Below, one piece after another: positions 61,144 through 64,000 of a stretch of 64,000 nt of DNA. Below the pieces are notes generated by a model that saw only the letters and a program-made list of their open reading frames with translations, made no database searches and was not told the DNA's origin. How positions within the stretch are numbered: position 1 is the first letter of the stretch; every line of letters starts with the position of its first letter. The DNA is from Hydractinia symbiolongicarpus (lineage: Eukaryota > Cnidaria > Hydrozoa > Anthoathecata > Hydractiniidae). Location of the stretch: positions 2,170,001 through 2,234,000 of the forward strand of contig NC_079882.1 of the NCBI RefSeq assembly GCF_029227915.1. The letters are read 5' to 3'. A program made the position numbers and the translations under genes.

Positions 61144-61342
61144 TTAATTCTGAATAACTTTATAGCAAAGCATTCTTTAGTTTATTCAGTCGATATCCTG
61201 TAAGCAGTAAGAAGTGGTTGACAGAAACGTAAGTAGTAACATAAGAAAGAAGAACTTCCTTTTATCCCGATTTTTAATTTGTTTATTTTATTTGTTTATT
61301 CCTTAGTATAAACTGCTGTAAATTAAATGTGTTTAGTTTCAG

Positions 61343-61398
61343 TTGAAGTGAACGCCGCCATTTGAAGTGAACGTCGCCATTGAAGTGAACGTCGCCAT
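61343..61398. repeat. Three-unit 18-20 bp tandem repeat
   Basis: TGAAGTGAACGCCGCCAT once and TGAAGTGAACGTCGCCAT twice, directly upstream of the presumed first exon of the ART-like gene. Confidence 0.8.
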
Positions 61399-61419
61399 TG
61401 CATACGCTGTTAAAATTTA

Positions 61420-62760
61420 AGGGGTTATATACTGATCAAAGTTGAATATTAAACAAAGTTGAGTATTGCTTGAAACGTCACACGATTCCAGGTAAGCATC
61501 TTTTTTTGTTTTAGAGATTTTCATATATGGTTTTGAAGTTTATTTTTTTAGGAAAAATGTAAACTATTAGTAACGAGAAAAAACTGTTCTGAAATAATTA
61601 AATCACACGTTAGTGTAGTATGTTGGTTTACCCTTTTGTCGCGGCGGTCTGCAGGAAATTTTTATCACACTAGATTCGAGTCATTGTGATTGCTTATTTC
61701 ACTAGAATAAAAATTTTTTACTATTTTCTCGTCGAAACGGAAAGCTGATGTCTTTTCCTGATATAAAGTTAAGAAACAAGGCTTTTATCTTTAGCTGTTT
61801 CTTTTTAAGCATCGCCCTTAGTTAAGATGGAAAAAGAAGCTGTTGTTGCTGTGCTATCTATGATCTATGAAATTTTAGGATGACTTGAAAGGACGCTATG
61901 TTTTAAAGTGTTTTTATGTTACAATACGTAATATTTCTTTCTCTTTGTAGAGTTCCTCATAGCTAGCTAGAATTTAGAGAGTTTATGCAGGAAAAATTTT
62001 TATTTTTCTTTTCAGCGAAACAAACGAAATCATGATTTGAAAAAAAGATAGGAAAGAATTTAAGGAATACATACGCATGGACGAAAATCAATTCAAAATT
62101 TGATCAAAGTTTTATTTCTTCATCGGACAACTTCTGCCATCTTGAGTATAAAGCTGTTCACGTTTCGAATCTTTTAAATATATATAATTCATAAGTGTTA
62201 ATACGCATTTTGATTAGTTCAAAACTCATATAGACTATATAAAAAATGTTGCAGTGGGTGGCACACGATGCAAATTTTGAAATTCTTGCTTTGCAGCATA
62301 AAAAAACGTGGCTGCAACACTGCAACAAAATCAAACTGATTTGATTTTGTTACAGTGTTGCAGCACATTTTTTGGTGATTTTTCCTTCATTGCGCGTGAA
62401 AAAAATCTATTAGCCACGGTGCCATCTTTTGCTGCGCATGTAATCCAGCATATTGCATTGCATGCGCATAAAAGAATTGCACTGTGGACCTAAAGCTTAT
62501 TATCCACTTCAGTATTCTAGCGACACATCTTTTTATTCTTTGCCGGAACGCGTACGATGAATTTTTTTTGATAAGTGTGATTTCAAATCGACCGCGGTTT
62601 CTTGTTGTTTTTTAATTCGAGATCTGCATTGTCTTATTTTTTTGTAATTTATGATATAGTCTTATGTTAAAAAAAAAAAACTTAACTTTGACGTTCTTAT
62701 AAAATAGGATAAAAAACGTATGAGTTTTCTGAAGGGTTTACTTTATGTTATATCTTATAG
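61420..62760 (+). promoter_or_regulatory. 5' UTR exon and intron of the ART-like gene
   Basis: A non-coding exon probably ends at 61491 (GATTCCAG followed by GTAAGC). The acceptor TATCTTATAG at 62760 lies 21 bases before the start codon. The intron between them has no gene. The exact transcription start is unknown. Confidence 0.45.
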
Positions 62761-62781
62761 CGATATAGAAGACAAGAAGCA

Positions 62782-63977
62782 ATGTCTTGGACAATCGAAA
62801 AATTAATCAGTGAAAATGTAGGTGCTACATCAATGTCTGATGGATTGTCTGTTACCAACCACGAAAGAGGTGGTACGGGATCATGCTATAGAATGTACAT
62901 ACTTGAAGATGGAATGATCGAATGCATTGATCATGGCAATGCTTTGTACTTTAACAATGTAAAATATGAGGGAACATTTCCAGCTAAAATAACTTTGACC
63001 GTACAACCAGAAAACTTTTCGATTTCTGGTATATCCACCACAGGTGTCTATACTCCTTTCCCAGCTGAAGTAGCCGATGCAGATGTTAAGTCATTACAAA
63101 AACAAATTGAAATCAAGTTAATTCCTTATCAAGCCATGCCGCCTGTTTCTAATCCACAAACTATGGAGGAGGTAATTGCAAAATCCCCTCAATATTTCCC
63201 TTACACCACCAACAGAGAAGAACTTGCAGTTTCAACATTTGATTGGACATCAGCCAACTTCACCAGAATAGTCTACTTTCGAATGTTTGCATACACTCTA
63301 CTTAAAGATGATCCTTGGCGTTGGATTATGCCTCCATAACAAATGCAATTTGGACATCAGACTGGGGAGATTACAACCCAAGTAATGAAGCATACATGAA
63401 TTCATTCATGATGGTACCAGCAGAAACGGAGGAATCAGTGGCCACACAGCTTCAACAAAAAGCTCCTACATTGTATTCTTACGTAAATGCGGAGATTAAT
63501 TTAATTGCAGCAGCCCTTCGTGGACTTCCAAGAACAAGCACATTGGCAGTACCGAAACTTTACTCTGGCCAAGTCGATATATCACAGTTATCAAAGTCCC
63601 AACTGTGTGCACATTACAAAGAATTGCCTGCGAATGAAGGACCAAAAGGCACCAAATTACAGATGCAACTTTACCTAGCACGTGTTGGTTTCATGGCACC
63701 TGGGAAAACAATTACGGTTAAGGGCATTATGTCTTTTACAGATTCGTCTGCCGATGCAATGAAATACTCAAATGGCATACTGCTTACCGTCAAGCCGCCA
63801 CCTGTCGAGGCGTTAATCTGGAGAAAAGCTGCATATATAACACCTTTGTCAAACAATTTAGATAAAACTGAATATTTATTCTATCCTGACACACGTTTCA
63901 CCGTTAAAGAATGGAAAGATCACAACAAGGAAGTGCATGGGAGGCGAGTTGTTGAAATTGTGATGCAAGTTCTTTGA
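62782..63977 (+). CDS. Uncharacterised protein with ADP-ribosyltransferase-like C-terminal half
   Basis: ATG at 62782 follows a splice acceptor. The frame runs cleanly to about 63310, stops at 63337-63339, and the protein clearly continues one frame over from about 63315 to TGA at 63975-63977. Together this is close to 400 residues with a one-base shift. The N-terminal half is unknown. The C-terminal half follows the mono-ART pattern: an Asn/Leu helix (YVNAEINLIAAALRGLP), then LYSGQ where active enzymes have an Arg (YRG), FTDSS at the STS position, and TEYLFYPDTRF at the ExE position with Lys in place of the first Glu. Loss of these residues argues against catalysis. A GTAAGG donor follows the stop by one base, so a 3' UTR intron is possible. 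The fold call is inference from pattern. Confidence 0.5.
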
Positions 63978-64000
63978 GGTAAGGTAAAGAGAAGAAAAAG

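Noticed and set aside
1-64000. CRISPR array, bacterial operon or prophage
   Set aside because: Repeats present are tandem satellites or TE ends, and the genes are spliced eukaryotic ones.

Overview
The window is animal nuclear DNA, AT-rich, with intron-containing genes (mostly GT-AG introns, many under 500 bp) in a dense background of transposable elements. The gene content and TE types (KRBA2-like integrase transposon, Copia, PHD-finger CR1-like, Penelope-like, DIRS-like, many short TIR elements) suggest an early-branching invertebrate, most likely a cnidarian. That placement is inferred from content; no marker gene proves it. I saw no bacterial operon, CRISPR array, rRNA or functional tRNA gene.

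Layout. 1-5331: a 3,116-bp-period direct repeat whose visible copies (1-2215 and 3117-5331) look identical. 5006-8711: a DNA transposon with terminal inverted repeats, an AATTA target duplication, a 63-bp internal repeat array and a broken, intron-containing integrase gene. 9300-9585: a SINE-like repeat. 10222-13505 (+): POT1, the telomere single-strand-binding protein, in three coding exons. 15266-34794 (-): a CDKL5-type kinase gene that I assembled from 17 coding exons using intron phase. A 1,210-residue coiled-coil gene (16174-19998, +) lies inside one of its introns in the opposite direction. Its first intron holds a Copia element (27084-34707, TCTCT duplication), which is itself split by a CR1-like element (29691-33309).

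35-48 kb is a TE graveyard with no recognised host gene. It holds a second SINE copy, an array of AAAGACGTCTTT palindromes, two Penelope-like fragments (one with an internal inversion and a hammerhead-ribozyme-like core), DIRS-like reverse transcriptase remains, and two short-TIR elements of about 1.25 kb. 48275-59099 (+) is NUP85 of the Y-shaped nuclear pore subcomplex, 24 exons, complete at the C-terminus; its extreme N-terminus was not found. 59.1-62.7 kb is mostly repeats. 62782-63977 (+) is a gene whose second half resembles the ADP-ribosyltransferase fold; it carries a one-base frameshift in this assembly.

The host genes are not a functional cluster: telomere capping (POT1), signalling kinase (CDKL5), coiled-coil scaffold, nuclear pore (NUP85) and an ART-like protein sit side by side. 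Most structural interest comes from nested genes and nested mobile elements. Two single-base lesions in otherwise intact host genes, plus frame breaks in young-looking retroelements, hint at residual indel errors in the assembly.
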